Counted from the first letter of the stretch, positions 31,259 through 40,674 are shown. The stretch is DNA of 43,006 bases from CAZFZT01 sp964523675 (GCA_964523675.1 CAZFZT010000020.1:1-43006); one strand, 5' to 3'. The notes: generated from the letters alone by a model not told the origin. Numbers and translations: made by a program.

Positions 31259-32902
31259 TCACCACGCGACTCGCTCACCCGGCGCGGCAATTGCTCTGCG
31301 CTGAAGGAGCGTGCCATCAAGGCGGTACAGGTCGATCAGCGCCTGCCGGTAATTCACGACTGCGCGGACCTCGGCGATCTGACTCTCCAGCAAATCGCGC
31401 TGCGACTGCGCGACAAGGAACGCAGTCGATGTGCCTACGCGAAACTTCTCTGTCTCAGCACGAAGCGTCTCCTCTCGCAGTTCGCGCGTGGCGCGAGTCG
31501 CGCCGATCTGTTCCTGCGTGCGCTCCACTTCAAGGTGTGCTTCGCGCACATCAAGCGAAATGAGCTGTGCAAGGTTGTGCAACGATTCGCCCGCTTGCTG
31601 CCTCGTCAGGCGGGCGCGCTCGTGCTCGGCCTGCGCGGCCCGATTCCCAAGGGGATAGGAAAACAACAGTCCCGCCTGGAGGTCGAAGTTTCGCCCGCCG
31701 ATGTCGCTCCATGCATCGCCAAATGAGCGCGCGTAGCCCGTCTTGCCGAGCGTCACGAAGAAATCAAGCCGGGGCAGCAGGCCGTCGCGTGTTTGCACGA
31801 CCTCCAGTCGCTCCCGTTCGAGAAGCATGCGCGCCTCGTTGAGTTCCGGCCGCTGTCGCTCTGCGAGTTGAATGTGCTCATCCACTGGGCCGAGCGGAGC
31901 CGGTTCGAACTCGGCGCCACCTTCGACCAACAACTCCAGGTTCCAGCCGTCGTCAAAGCCCGGATTGATCAGGCGGAGCAGCCGCAATTGAAGTCGTCTT
32001 TCGTTGCTTCGCGCGTTGATGAGTTCTTCCTGGCGGCGGGCGACCTCTGCATGGGCCGCAGCGATCTCTGTCGCCGCGACCGTTCCGACTTCGACCCGGC
32101 GGCGCGTCTCAGCCAGATGTTGCTCGGCCAGCGCAAGCGAACTCTCAAAGATGTTGATTTCCTGCTGCGCGAAGTGATACTCCCAGAAGGTTGTCTCCAC
32201 CTGCGCGACCAGCGCTTCGATGAAGCCGCGCAGTTGATACTCTGAAGCGAGCGTATTGAGGCGTGCCTGTTCAATGGCGGCAACATTGGCTTGCCAGTTC
32301 GCGCCGCGGAGCAGGGCTTGTGTAAGTGTGATCGCGGGACCGGTTGCATAGAAATCAGATACGCCCTCCGCCCCTAATCGCTCGCCGGTCATTGAGATGC
32401 CCAACCCCGTGCCGGTCGGAAACTCCTGTTCGATGGCGACGCCGGCGAACTGCTCGTCACTTCGTGCGCGAAGTAACTCGCCAGTTGTAGTTGATAAGAC
32501 TCGCCGGCGATCGTATGCCGTGACCACCTCCGCGGAAATGACAGGATCGAAGCGTGCTCGCTCAAGCTCTTCGAACGTGCCCACGATCATGGGTTCCAGT
32601 TGCTGCACGCGAAGGGCCCGGTTGTTGTGCAGGGCGAGAAGCACTGCCCGTTCAACGGAGAGCGAGAGCGGCGAGGTGATTTCAAATGCGAGCTGTCCGT
32701 CCTCCGGTTGTGGCAATGGCTGCAGGTGAGGTGGAATCGGCTCATGCGCTGCGAGCGGTGACGGCCCGGTTTCGCGCATCTCGCGCAAGACATCATGGGT
32801 GAACGGACTTGATTGGCGACATCCTCCCACCAGCACCGCGCCCAGTGCGATCGTCACCGTCCCTATCCTGAATAATCTGTATTGCGGCGGCACGGTCGCC
32901 AT
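31259..32902 (-). CDS. TolC/OprM-like outer membrane efflux lipoprotein
   Basis: A 547-residue outer-membrane factor, the third gene of the RND operon. The signal sequence (GTVTIALGAVLVGGC) ends in a lipobox, so the protein is probably lipid-anchored as in OprM/NodT. Two long helical repeats follow (LTQALLRGANWQANVAAIEQARL...; AEHERARLTRQQAGESLHNLAQL...), the tandem TolC repeat arrangement. The C-terminus (SQIAEVRAVVNYRQALIDLYRLDGTLL) matches the family ending. It forms the exit duct through the outer membrane. The start ATG 32902 is 1 nt beyond the RND pump stop, so it is translationally coupled. ATG 32947 would overlap the pump gene. Confidence 0.93.
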   Translation of the reverse strand: MATVPPQYRLFRIGTVTIALGAVLVGGCRQSSPFTHDVLREMRETGPSPLAAHEPIPPHLQPLPQPEDGQLAFEITSPLSLSVERAVLLALHNNRALRVQQLEPMIVGTFEELERARFDPVISAEVVTAYDRRRVLSTTTGELLRARSDEQFAGVAIEQEFPTGTGLGISMTGERLGAEGVSDFYATGPAITLTQALLRGANWQANVAAIEQARLNTLASEYQLRGFIEALVAQVETTFWEYHFAQQEINIFESSLALAEQHLAETRRRVEVGTVAATEIAAAHAEVARRQEELINARSNERRLQLRLLRLINPGFDDGWNLELLVEGGAEFEPAPLGPVDEHIQLAERQRPELNEARMLLERERLEVVQTRDGLLPRLDFFVTLGKTGYARSFGDAWSDIGGRNFDLQAGLLFSYPLGNRAAQAEHERARLTRQQAGESLHNLAQLISLDVREAHLEVERTQEQIGATRATRELREETLRAETEKFRVGTSTAFLVAQSQRDLLESQIAEVRAVVNYRQALIDLYRLDGTLLQRRAIAAPGERVAW

Positions 32903-32903
32903 G

Positions 32904-35900
32904 TCAATCTTCGAATGCTTCAAGATTCTCGTCCGCGAGAGTCGCATCTACACGAGCATGGAGGAGCGTGTAGAGGACGGGGATGATGATAAGCGAAATG
33001 AACATGGCGCTGAGCATGCCACCGATGACAGCCCGCGCGAGCGGGGCCTGGGCGTCGGCGCCTTCGCCAAAGCCCAGTGCAAGCGGCAACAAGCCGAGCA
33101 TCGTCGTCAGCGACGTCATCAGAATCGGGCGGAAGCGCCGTCGCGATGCTTCACGCGCTGCATCGAAAACCGGCATGTGGTGGTCGCGTCGCAGCCGTGT
33201 CGCTTGGTCCACAATCAGGATGGCGTTGTTGACGACGATGCCGCCAAGCATGATGCAACCAATGAACGACTGCATGTTGAGTGTCGTTCCGGTCAGAAAG
33301 AGCATGAGCACGACGCCGATTGAGGCGAAAGGAACGGAACACATCACGATGAGCGGATCCCGGAGCGACTCATACAGACTCGCAAGCACCATGTAAACGA
33401 GCAGCAGCGAGAGAATCAGACTGAGCAGCAGTTGCACAAACGCCTCCTGTTGCTCCTCGTAATCGCCGGCCAATGCGATCTCATGGTTCGCCGGAATCGG
33501 CAGTTCTGCCAGCCGCTCGCGCACATCGGCGACGACTGAGCCGAGATCGCGGCCGCTGATGTTGGCGGAGATCGTGTTGATCCGCTGCTGATTCTTCCGC
33601 TCGATGAGAATCGGTCCGCGATGTTGCTCGGTGTCAACCATGTTCACCAGGGCGGCAAGTTCGCCATGGTCGCTTGGCACAAGGAAGTCGAGGATTTCCT
33701 CAATGGACAAATGCTCAGAATCCCGGATCTTGACCAGCATGCGCACTTCTTGGCCGGCTTCTCGATAGTCGCTGACGCGCGTGCCAGCAATGGTGGTTTC
33801 GAGCGTCCTCGCGATGGTTGCGACCGACACGCCGAGGTCGGCCGCTCTGTCGCGGTCAATGCGAATGAGTTCCTGCGGCACGCCAACCTCACGACTCAGG
33901 CGCACGTCCGTAATACCGGGTACATCTTCAATTGCTTCGCCGACCAATGCCGCGAGACCATCGAGGACATCAAGGTCAAAGCCGCGCACTTCAAGAGCCA
34001 GCGACTCGCCGCCGCCTGAGCCGATACGAAGCAGGAACAGCCCCTGTCCCTCACGTGTGCGAACGACTCCGCCGGGGATATCACGAAGCGCCTGTCGAAG
34101 TTCACGTGCGATTTCTTCACTTGAGCGATTCCGCTGCGCGACAGGAACGAGCGAAATGGTCATTTCACCGGTTGCGCCTGCCTCGGGGCGATACGACGAT
34201 GTGCCGACGCTCATCACGATCGACTCCGCTTCTGGAACATGCTCCTCCACGATCTCCTGAATCCGCTGCATGCGTTCGTTGATCACCTGGACCCGTGTGC
34301 CGACATCCATCTCCAGGTTCACGCGCACTTCAGATTCATCAACCTGCGGCAGAAGCTCGGTGCCGATCATCGGGAGAAGCGTCAGCGTCGCCAGCGCCAG
34401 TAGGATCGTTACGCCCACGGCCAAGGTGCGGCGGCTCAACGACACCTCAAGCAGTCCATGATAAATCCGATCAGCCGCTCCGAGCAGCGTTGCAAAGCTA
34501 CCCATCATCAGCCGCAACGTGCCGCGCCGCCACTCGACCGCGCCGCCTTTGCGAAGCAGCCGGGCCGACAGCATCGGCACGAGCGTGAGCGCGACGAAGA
34601 GCGAGCAGATCAGCGAGAACGCAACGACCATCGCCAGCGGCAGGAACAACACACCGCCAAGTCCTTCAAGAAAGATCAGCGGCAGAAAAATGACAAGCGT
34701 GGTGATCGTGCTCGCAATGACCGCTGCCGTTACCTGATTCGTTCCCTCAATGGCTGCTTCATTACCCTCAAGACCTTCCTGTTCGCGCACCCGGTAAATG
34801 TTTTCAAGCACAACGATGGCGTTGTCCACCATCATTCCAACACCGAGCGCGAGCCCGCCAAGAGTCATGAGGTTGAGCGTGAAGCCGCCCGCAAAGATCA
34901 ATGCAAACGTCGCAATGATCGAAATCGGAATCGCCGCAGCGATGATGAATGTGCTGCGCACATTGCGGAGGAAGAACAGCAGCACCAATACCGCAAGGGC
35001 TCCGCCATAGAGCACGGATCGTCCGACGTTGGAGATCGATCGCTCAATGTACGCCGACTGATCGACGCTGAGCATCATGGACAGTTGCGGGTACTCGATC
35101 TGCAGCCGTTCGATTTCGGCCTTGGCCCGCCGCGCCACATCAACAGTGTTTGTGCCGGACTGCTTGCGAATGGCCAGCCGAACACCCGGCTCTCCGTTGA
35201 TGTTCACAATGCGGGTAATGCGCTGATGTGTGTCATCGATCGATGCGATCTCGCCCAGTCGAACCGCAGCGCCATCGCGCATCATGACAACGGTATTGCG
35301 AATTTCATCGAGACTCGTGAACTGGCCCGGCGTGCGAATGGTGACATCGTAGTGCCCCTGTTCAATCGAACCGGCGGGAATGTTCACGTTCGCTTCCCGA
35401 ACGGCGCGTAGCACGTCATCGACCGGAAGCTGCAACGCATGAAGCCGATCCGCATCAAGATTGATGTGAATCTCGCGGCGAAGGCCGCCCCATCGATTGA
35501 CTGCTGCCACGCCGGGAATGCGCTCCAGCCGATGCCGTATCTGCTCGTCAATGAGCGTCCTCAATTCAATGGGATCGAGATGACTCGCGACGCCAACGAT
35601 GAGAATGGGGAACGACGATGGATCAAACCGTCGAAGTTGCGGCCGCTCCGCATCCACCGGCAGATCAGGGATGATGCGATCGATGTACTCCCGCAGGTCG
35701 GCGGCAGCAGCATCCAGATTCGTCCCCCATTGAAAGCTCACCCGCACATTACTCACGCCCTCCGCTGATATCGAGGTCAACTCCTCCACGCCCGGCACGA
35801 CCGCAACCGCCTCTTCCACTGGGCGCGTGATGACCTCTTCGATCTCCTCGGGCGAGGCGTTGTCGTACGACGTCGAAATCGTCAGCGTGGGGTACGAAAT

Positions 35901-36017
35901 CTCCGGCATCAGGTCGATCGGCAGCCGCAACAGTGCAAAGCCGCCAATCACAATCACCATGAGCATCATCATGGAGGTGAACACCGGCCTGCGAATGCTG
36001 AACTCTGCAAAACTCAA
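32904..36017 (-). CDS. RND efflux pump, HAE1/AcrB-like (MdtB/C-type)
   Basis: A 1037-residue inner-membrane proton-drug antiporter of standard length. It starts MSFAEFSIRRPVFTSMMMLM (TM1). Its first periplasmic domain has the porter subdomain (SPEEIEEVITRPVEEAV). TM4 has GLALGVGMMVDNAIVVLENIYR, with the proton-relay Asp. The second half repeats the pattern, with a C-terminal MLGGIVVNNAILIVDQATRLRR and RPILMTSLTTMLGLLPLALG. It overlaps the adaptor by 4 nt (ATGA) and abuts the TolC gene, so all three parts of a tripartite efflux pump are in one transcript. The substrate is unknown; drugs, bile-like compounds or metals are possible. Confidence 0.96.
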   Translation of the reverse strand: MSFAEFSIRRPVFTSMMMLMVIVIGGFALLRLPIDLMPEISYPTLTISTSYDNASPEEIEEVITRPVEEAVAVVPGVEELTSISAEGVSNVRVSFQWGTNLDAAAADLREYIDRIIPDLPVDAERPQLRRFDPSSFPILIVGVASHLDPIELRTLIDEQIRHRLERIPGVAAVNRWGGLRREIHINLDADRLHALQLPVDDVLRAVREANVNIPAGSIEQGHYDVTIRTPGQFTSLDEIRNTVVMMRDGAAVRLGEIASIDDTHQRITRIVNINGEPGVRLAIRKQSGTNTVDVARRAKAEIERLQIEYPQLSMMLSVDQSAYIERSISNVGRSVLYGGALAVLVLLFFLRNVRSTFIIAAAIPISIIATFALIFAGGFTLNLMTLGGLALGVGMMVDNAIVVLENIYRVREQEGLEGNEAAIEGTNQVTAAVIASTITTLVIFLPLIFLEGLGGVLFLPLAMVVAFSLICSLFVALTLVPMLSARLLRKGGAVEWRRGTLRLMMGSFATLLGAADRIYHGLLEVSLSRRTLAVGVTILLALATLTLLPMIGTELLPQVDESEVRVNLEMDVGTRVQVINERMQRIQEIVEEHVPEAESIVMSVGTSSYRPEAGATGEMTISLVPVAQRNRSSEEIARELRQALRDIPGGVVRTREGQGLFLLRIGSGGGESLALEVRGFDLDVLDGLAALVGEAIEDVPGITDVRLSREVGVPQELIRIDRDRAADLGVSVATIARTLETTIAGTRVSDYREAGQEVRMLVKIRDSEHLSIEEILDFLVPSDHGELAALVNMVDTEQHRGPILIERKNQQRINTISANISGRDLGSVVADVRERLAELPIPANHEIALAGDYEEQQEAFVQLLLSLILSLLLVYMVLASLYESLRDPLIVMCSVPFASIGVVLMLFLTGTTLNMQSFIGCIMLGGIVVNNAILIVDQATRLRRDHHMPVFDAAREASRRRFRPILMTSLTTMLGLLPLALGFGEGADAQAPLARAVIGGMLSAMFISLIIIPVLYTLLHARVDATLADENLEAFED

Positions 36018-37330
36018 CCGCCAGACTCCTCCGACGATCCAAACTCCTCACGGGAAATACGGATTGTTGATCCATCGTCGATCAGGTGATGCCCGAGCGT
36101 GACCACCTCGCCGTCAAAGCGATCAGGTGGGTTAAGCACCTGCACACGATTGCCCTCGCTGATGCCGAACGTCAACGGCACGAAGTTTGCTTTCATGGTG
36201 GTTTCATCCACACGGAACACGCCTTCGGTGCCGCGTCGTCTCACAATGGCTTCCTTCGGAACGGCGACAGCATCGTCCGCCCGCGCCAACTCAACCTCCG
36301 CACGAATGAACATGCCCGGCTTGAGACGATGATCGCGGTTCTCGAGCTCCACCTCGACACGCGCCTGGCGCGACGCCTGGCGGAACTCCGGAGCAAGCCG
36401 CACGGCCTCGCCCTGAAACACCTCACCGCGGTGCGACTCACTCGTGACACTCACCGCCTGCCCGATACGCAGCCGGGCGTAGTCGCGCTCTGCGACATAA
36501 ATCACCGCAATGAGCGTGTCGATATCAAGCAGCGAAACAACCGCGCCGTTGGCTGCAACGGTCGAGCCCTCATCGACGAATCGTTCGCCAATGATGCGAG
36601 GCCCGTTCGGATTGGGCCAGATCGCGTTGACGGTCGCATAGGACAGCCGTACCTCCTCAGCGCGCAACTGGGCCTCGGCCCGCGCCACCTGCGATTTGCT
36701 CACACGGACCCGTGCTTCCATCGCCTCGAACTCAGCCCGCACCGTGTCGAGTTCCGCTTCGGAAGCGATGCTCTCATTGAACAGCCGCTCAACCCGGCGG
36801 AAATTCCGCTCGGCGATCACCAGATTGCTTTCGCTCTCAGCCAGTGTGGCTTGGGCGACCTGGAGCTCGGCCGACGCTTCATCCACCGCCTGCCGCAACT
36901 CAGCATCATCCAGGATCGCAATGACATCGTTGCTCTCAACCACATCGCCGATGTTCACAAGCATCCGCTCGACCCGGCCTGCGATGCGGGTGGCAATGAG
37001 TGAGCGGGAGTTCGCCTCCAGCGTGCCAGAGAGTGTCCGGATGTCCCGCAAGGTTTGGCGCGTAATCTCGCCGACCTCAACCGGGACCGCAGGTGTCTGG
37101 TCGCCCCGCGATTCACCAGCCCCGGTGCGAAACTGGCTGAGCAGCAAAGCCCCCATGAACGCCACGGCAACAAGCAACGCCCCCACCACAATTGCCCGCT
37201 GGACGAGACGCTTCCGATGCATCGCCGCACCAGCGCTGACCGCCCTCTTCCCGGGCGAGCCACTCTCGCGACCTATCCTGGCTTCTGCGGGCGCCTGGAC
37301 GGCGATCGTTTTGCTGGTACTGGGTTCCAT
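36014..37330 (-). CDS. RND efflux periplasmic adaptor (membrane fusion protein)
   Basis: A 438-residue HlyD/AcrA-type adaptor. A cytoplasmic N-terminus of about 45 residues precedes a membrane anchor (AIVVGALLVAVAFMGALLLS). A lipoyl/biotinyl half-motif follows (ATRIAGRVERMLVNIGDVV), then a coiled-coil hairpin (about 140-205; LRQAVDEASAELQVAQATLAES...), the second lipoyl half, a beta-barrel (RQARVEVELENRDHRLKPGMFI) and a membrane-proximal domain ending near VLNPPDRFDGEVVTLGH. It bridges the pump and the TolC-like factor. It is the first gene of the operon; TATTGT (37362-37357, minus) is a possible -10 element 26 nt upstream, and a 28-G tract lies further upstream. Confidence 0.94.
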   Translation of the reverse strand: MEPSTSKTIAVQAPAEARIGRESGSPGKRAVSAGAAMHRKRLVQRAIVVGALLVAVAFMGALLLSQFRTGAGESRGDQTPAVPVEVGEITRQTLRDIRTLSGTLEANSRSLIATRIAGRVERMLVNIGDVVESNDVIAILDDAELRQAVDEASAELQVAQATLAESESNLVIAERNFRRVERLFNESIASEAELDTVRAEFEAMEARVRVSKSQVARAEAQLRAEEVRLSYATVNAIWPNPNGPRIIGERFVDEGSTVAANGAVVSLLDIDTLIAVIYVAERDYARLRIGQAVSVTSESHRGEVFQGEAVRLAPEFRQASRQARVEVELENRDHRLKPGMFIRAEVELARADDAVAVPKEAIVRRRGTEGVFRVDETTMKANFVPLTFGISEGNRVQVLNPPDRFDGEVVTLGHHLIDDGSTIRISREEFGSSEESGG

Positions 37331-37641
37331 CAGAAAGGGCGTGACCGGCGATCAGGACAATACCCTACTAACGCACCGCAGAGCAAGTGGATTCATATTT
37401 ATCAAATGCGATGCATGGGGGGGGGGGGGGGGGGGGGGGGGGGGCCGCCCCGCCCGCAGGGTACGAGGCATAACGCTGGCCAGAAGTGAAGGAGAATACA
37501 GAGCCGGCAATTCACAACTTATCCACCGGTGCCTATGGGCTGATCTGACAGCCAGCCGGGTGAAGTACATCTATACTCACACACGACTGCTTCTTTACCG
37601 AATCGGGCAATTACAATCAGACCTTCGAGATTGGGCGCCAG
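37331..37641. other. Intergenic region upstream of the RND operon
   Basis: The 311 nt between the divergent adaptor gene and the Cys-rich gene contain no convincing gene. They hold a possible minus-strand -10 (TATTGT, 37362-37357), the 28-G run (37417-37444), a plus-strand TACAAT (37612-37617), and a lone DnaA-box-like TTATCCACC (37516-37524). Confidence 0.6.
37417..37444. repeat. Homopolymeric run of 28 G
   Basis: An uninterrupted G tract, far beyond chance, about 30 nt upstream of the putative -35 region of the RND efflux operon. It may be a slippage-prone contingency tract or a sequencing/assembly artefact. Confidence 0.75.
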
Positions 37642-38307
37642 GTGGACGCGAACCGGTATGTCGAGAGCGCCGTTTACAGCAACAACCGCAAGCGCGACTA
37701 CATTCTTGAGTTCATGGCGATTCGTACGGACATTCCGGAAACGCGCGAACGCTGGACGGTCACGTTCGAGAAAGACGCCGCGTTCGATCACCATGAACAG
37801 GTGGAGGTGGACGGCAACTGGATCTACTCGATCAAGGCGCGACTGGTCGCCGGCGACAGGCACGTCACCATCGCCGTACCGGGCACGAGCGTTGAGGTGA
37901 ACGTCGAAGACCTTTCGAATGACCCTCACCTCAATGACTTCCTCGTCTTGGTCACGCAAACGGCAGAAAATCGCGCTGTCGTTGCTGCTGTTGCAGGGGA
38001 GATGGAGTTCGCGGCGCAGCAACCCGCTGATCCGTGTGGTTGCGGGTCTGCTCCCGACTGCTCGGACGCACTGCCTCTAATGCCATACTGTCCGGGGGAC
38101 TGTGTGGATCCGTTCGCATGTTGCATGCGATGGGAAGATCAGCTTGAGTGCGTGGGTGCGTGTAGCTGCAATGCCTTGCCGCCGGGCTTAGTCGGTGACT
38201 GTTGTGCTGATTTGGCGGGGAGAAGGGCACGTGGGCGGCAACTTTGCCTCGATGGCTTTCTGCATTGTCTGGCAGGCGCCTCTCCATGCCCTCCACCCCA
38301 ACAGTGA
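37642..38307 (+). CDS. Hypothetical protein with Cys-rich C-terminus
   Basis: A 221-residue protein of no family I recognise. Residues 1-125 look like a real, beta-rich soluble domain (ERWTVTFEKDAAFDHHEQVEVDGNWIYSIKARLVAGDRHVTIAVPG). Residues about 130-221 are very Cys-rich (DPCGCGSAPDC, PYCPGDCVDPFACC, CVGACSCNALPPG, GDCCAD), suggesting disulfides or metal binding. The N-terminus is uncertain. A GTG at 37642 lacks a Shine-Dalgarno, and in-frame sequence continues upstream (ESGNYNQTFEIGRQ) to a TGA at 37561, so the true start may be non-standard or the gene truncated. It overlaps the next gene by 22 nt, which suggests co-translation. Confidence 0.55.
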   Translation: MDANRYVESAVYSNNRKRDYILEFMAIRTDIPETRERWTVTFEKDAAFDHHEQVEVDGNWIYSIKARLVAGDRHVTIAVPGTSVEVNVEDLSNDPHLNDFLVLVTQTAENRAVVAAVAGEMEFAAQQPADPCGCGSAPDCSDALPLMPYCPGDCVDPFACCMRWEDQLECVGACSCNALPPGLVGDCCADLAGRRARGRQLCLDGFLHCLAGASPCPPPQQ

Positions 38308-38996
38308 GATTGCTTAGACTTGTGGTGATCTTCACCGCAACAGGCGCCCTGGCCAGTGTATTCCTGGCTTGGGCGTCTGCTTACATTGCGCAAATGCGAG
38401 CGATTGCGCCGATGGCAATCGACCGAAACGACTCCGCTGCCGTCGCCTTTGAGAATGAATTCGACATCACTCTACGGGGTGTTAGTGGTTCGCGCGTTAG
38501 ACAATTTGGCTACGACGACCTCGTCATGTGCGTCATTGGTCACGGGCGAATGCCTTCCGACTTGTTTCAACGCACGTATTACTCGGATGACATGTTCGAT
38601 TGGACGGAGAGTGTCCACTTTACGGTGCAAGAGGTGCGGGCGGGCTGGCCGTTTCACTCTTTTCAGCAGCGGGTTGTCGAAGAGTTTCCGGACCACCTCC
38701 AATGGTTGAATCGCTGCATGGTGGGACCGGGAGTCCGCACGATACGCGGTGTCACCATGCCCCTTTCGCCAATATGGCAAGGGGCGATCCTCAGCACTGT
38801 ATTCTATTCGATCGTGTTTTTCGCAATGCTCATGCTTTGGCGTTGGCTGCGGTCAATACGCCGCCATTTCCGCCAGCGACGCGGTTGCTGCCCATCCTGC
38901 GCGTATCCGATGGGTGCCAGTGACCTCTGCACCGAGTGCGGTGAGATGCTGCCTCTTGAAGCGAGGCAGACGGCTGCACTGCGAAAGGGAGAGTGA
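38286..38996 (+). CDS. Membrane protein with C-terminal zinc ribbon
   Basis: A 236-residue protein. It has an N-terminal helix (LLRLVVIFTATGALASVFLAWASAYIA), a periplasmic middle domain (about 40-165), a second helix (GAILSTVFYSIVFFAMLMLWRWL) and a cytoplasmic end with CCPSCAYPMGASDLCTECGE. That last element is a CxxC...CxxC zinc ribbon, typical of planctomycete two-helix membrane proteins of unknown function. It starts inside the end of the Cys-rich gene, so the pair is likely one unit. An upstream alternative start is at 38244. Confidence 0.7.
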   Translation: MPSTPTVRLLRLVVIFTATGALASVFLAWASAYIAQMRAIAPMAIDRNDSAAVAFENEFDITLRGVSGSRVRQFGYDDLVMCVIGHGRMPSDLFQRTYYSDDMFDWTESVHFTVQEVRAGWPFHSFQQRVVEEFPDHLQWLNRCMVGPGVRTIRGVTMPLSPIWQGAILSTVFYSIVFFAMLMLWRWLRSIRRHFRQRRGCCPSCAYPMGASDLCTECGEMLPLEARQTAALRKGE

Positions 38997-39093
38997 CCGA
39001 TCTCGCTGACAACATCGCTACCACTCCACGCGATCACACCCCCAACGGCTCAATCTCCAGATTGTGCGCCTCCGCGATGCGACATTGGCATCC

Positions 39094-40674
39094 CTATCTC
39101 TTCCCGCGCGACTGCGATTGACGATTGGCCGGGCGTGCGCTCTTGTTCGCGCTGCGCACCTTCTTGAAGCCGCGGCCGTTGGATGATGCGCTGATGATCT
39201 CGCCGTCTTGAAAGCGCTGCCGGTAGCCAGCGTGCGGCTTCTTCGGCGCTGCAGTGGATGACGATGACGATGATGCAGTGCGCGGCGTCGTCCGAGTTCT
39301 CGACTTCGACTTCCGCTTCGGGCTCGGCCGCTCAAAGTCACGGGTGTCATTGCGGCGTGACTTCGCCTTCGATCTGGAACGCCGCGCTCCACCGCCGTTG
39401 ACTCGGTCAGCGCGGAATGAGCGACCTTCTCTCGAAGTGGCCTTCTCGGTAGCGTTGAATGCCGTAGCGTCTGTCGTATGCTCCGGCTGATCGTTGCGCA
39501 CCGCGATCGTCACGCCGGTGGTGCGCTCGATGGCTCGAAGCTTGCTGCGCTCCTCACGCGAGCAGAACGACACGGCTGCGCCAGAAGCGCCGGCCCGGGC
39601 GGTGCGGCCGATGCGATGGACGTACGTCTCCGGATCGATCGGCATGTCGTAGTTGATCACGTGCGCGATGTCATCGACATCAATGCCGCGCGAGGCAATG
39701 TCCGTGGCGACGAGGACTGGCGGCACGCTTGACTTGAACGCGGTCAGCGCGCGAGTCCTTGCGTTCTGACTCTTGTTGCCGTGAATCGCTTCCGCGCGAA
39801 GGCCGCTCTTGAGCAGGCCCTTGACGACTTTGTCCGCGCCGTGCTTCGTACGGGTGAAGACAAGGGTGCGGCCAGCCGCTTCGCCGCGCAGCAGCGCGTG
39901 GAGCAGCGCGGGCTTGCTCTGCATGGGTACGTGGTAGACCGACTGCGCGATGGTGCGAACGGTCGAGCCGACCGGATCGACCTGCACGTTCGCAGGATCA
40001 TTGAGAATTGAATCAGCCAGCGCGCGAATCTCTCGCGGCATGGTGGCGGAGAACAGCAACGTCTGCCGCTTCTTGGGGAGTATCGCGGTGATGCGGCGAA
40101 TGTCGGGCATGAATCCCATGTCGAGCATGCGGTCGGCTTCGTCCAGGACGAGGATTTCAATCGCGCGCAGATCGATGTGCCGCTGGTTGACGAGGTCCAT
40201 CAAACGGCCGGGCGTGGCGATGAGGATGTCAACGCCTGATCGCATTGCGCGGACCTGCGGGTTCTGGTTCACGCCGCCGAAGATGGCGAGGTGCGTGAGG
40301 CGCAAGCCCTTGCCGTAGGCGCGGAAACTGTCGCCGATCTGCGCAGCAAGTTCGCGCGTCGGGGCGAGGATGAGGGCGCGGGGCGACTGGCTTTTGGCTT
40401 TTGGCCTTTGGCTCTTGGCTGTCGGTTTTCGGCGTTCGGCTTCTGGCCCTTCGGTTTCGACGTTTCGACGTTTGGACGTTTCACTCAGCCGGTGGATGAT
40501 CGGCAGCGCGAACGCCGCTGTCTTGCCGGTCCCGGTCTGAGCGCAGCCAAGCACATCACGGCCCGCCAGCACGATCGGAATCGCCTGGGATTGAATGGGT
40601 GTGGGATGGGTGTACCCCGCGCGAGCCACAGCGCGGACGATGGGCTCAGCGAGCCCGAGATTCTTGAATTCCAT
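39094..40674 (-). CDS. rhlE: DEAD-box RNA helicase, RhlE-type
   Basis: A 526-residue ATP-dependent RNA helicase acting in mRNA decay and ribosome assembly. The Q motif is PTPIQSQAI; motif I AQTGTGKT; Ia PTRELA; Ib TPGRL; II DEAD; III SAT; then the helicase C domain with TKHGADKVVKGLL, DIASRGIDVDD and HRIGRTARAG. The C-terminal 130 residues are basic and low-complexity, as in RhlE. Between HRLSE and RALILAPTRE there is an unusual insertion of about 33 residues (TSKRRNVETEGPEAERRKPT...), encoded exactly by a tandem 7-8-nt DNA repeat (40388-40481). In other RhlE proteins this loop is short. Confidence 0.96.
   Translation of the reverse strand: MEFKNLGLAEPIVRAVARAGYTHPTPIQSQAIPIVLAGRDVLGCAQTGTGKTAAFALPIIHRLSETSKRRNVETEGPEAERRKPTAKSQRPKAKSQSPRALILAPTRELAAQIGDSFRAYGKGLRLTHLAIFGGVNQNPQVRAMRSGVDILIATPGRLMDLVNQRHIDLRAIEILVLDEADRMLDMGFMPDIRRITAILPKKRQTLLFSATMPREIRALADSILNDPANVQVDPVGSTVRTIAQSVYHVPMQSKPALLHALLRGEAAGRTLVFTRTKHGADKVVKGLLKSGLRAEAIHGNKSQNARTRALTAFKSSVPPVLVATDIASRGIDVDDIAHVINYDMPIDPETYVHRIGRTARAGASGAAVSFCSREERSKLRAIERTTGVTIAVRNDQPEHTTDATAFNATEKATSREGRSFRADRVNGGGARRSRSKAKSRRNDTRDFERPSPKRKSKSRTRTTPRTASSSSSSTAAPKKPHAGYRQRFQDGEIISASSNGRGFKKVRSANKSARPANRQSQSRGKR
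40388..40481. repeat. Heptamer/octamer tandem array inside rhlE
   Basis: Ten drifting heptamers (TGGCTTT, TGGCTTT, TGGCCTT, TGGCTCT, TGGCTGT, CGGTTTT, CGGCGTT, CGGCTTC, TGGCCCT, TCGGTTT) are followed by three octamers of CGACGTTT type. The total is 94 nt, and the reading frame of rhlE continues through the array. Confidence 0.85.

Noticed and set aside
37516..37524. Single DnaA-box-like TTATCCACC.
   Set aside because: One isolated 8/9 match is expected by chance, and no dnaA/dnaN or AT-rich unwinding region is present.
39019..39093. Minus-strand fragment reading CRIAEAHNLEIEPLGV between stops, resembling the end of a protein.
   Set aside because: Only about 20 codons long with a stop immediately upstream; no related gene is nearby, so chance or an unidentifiable relic.
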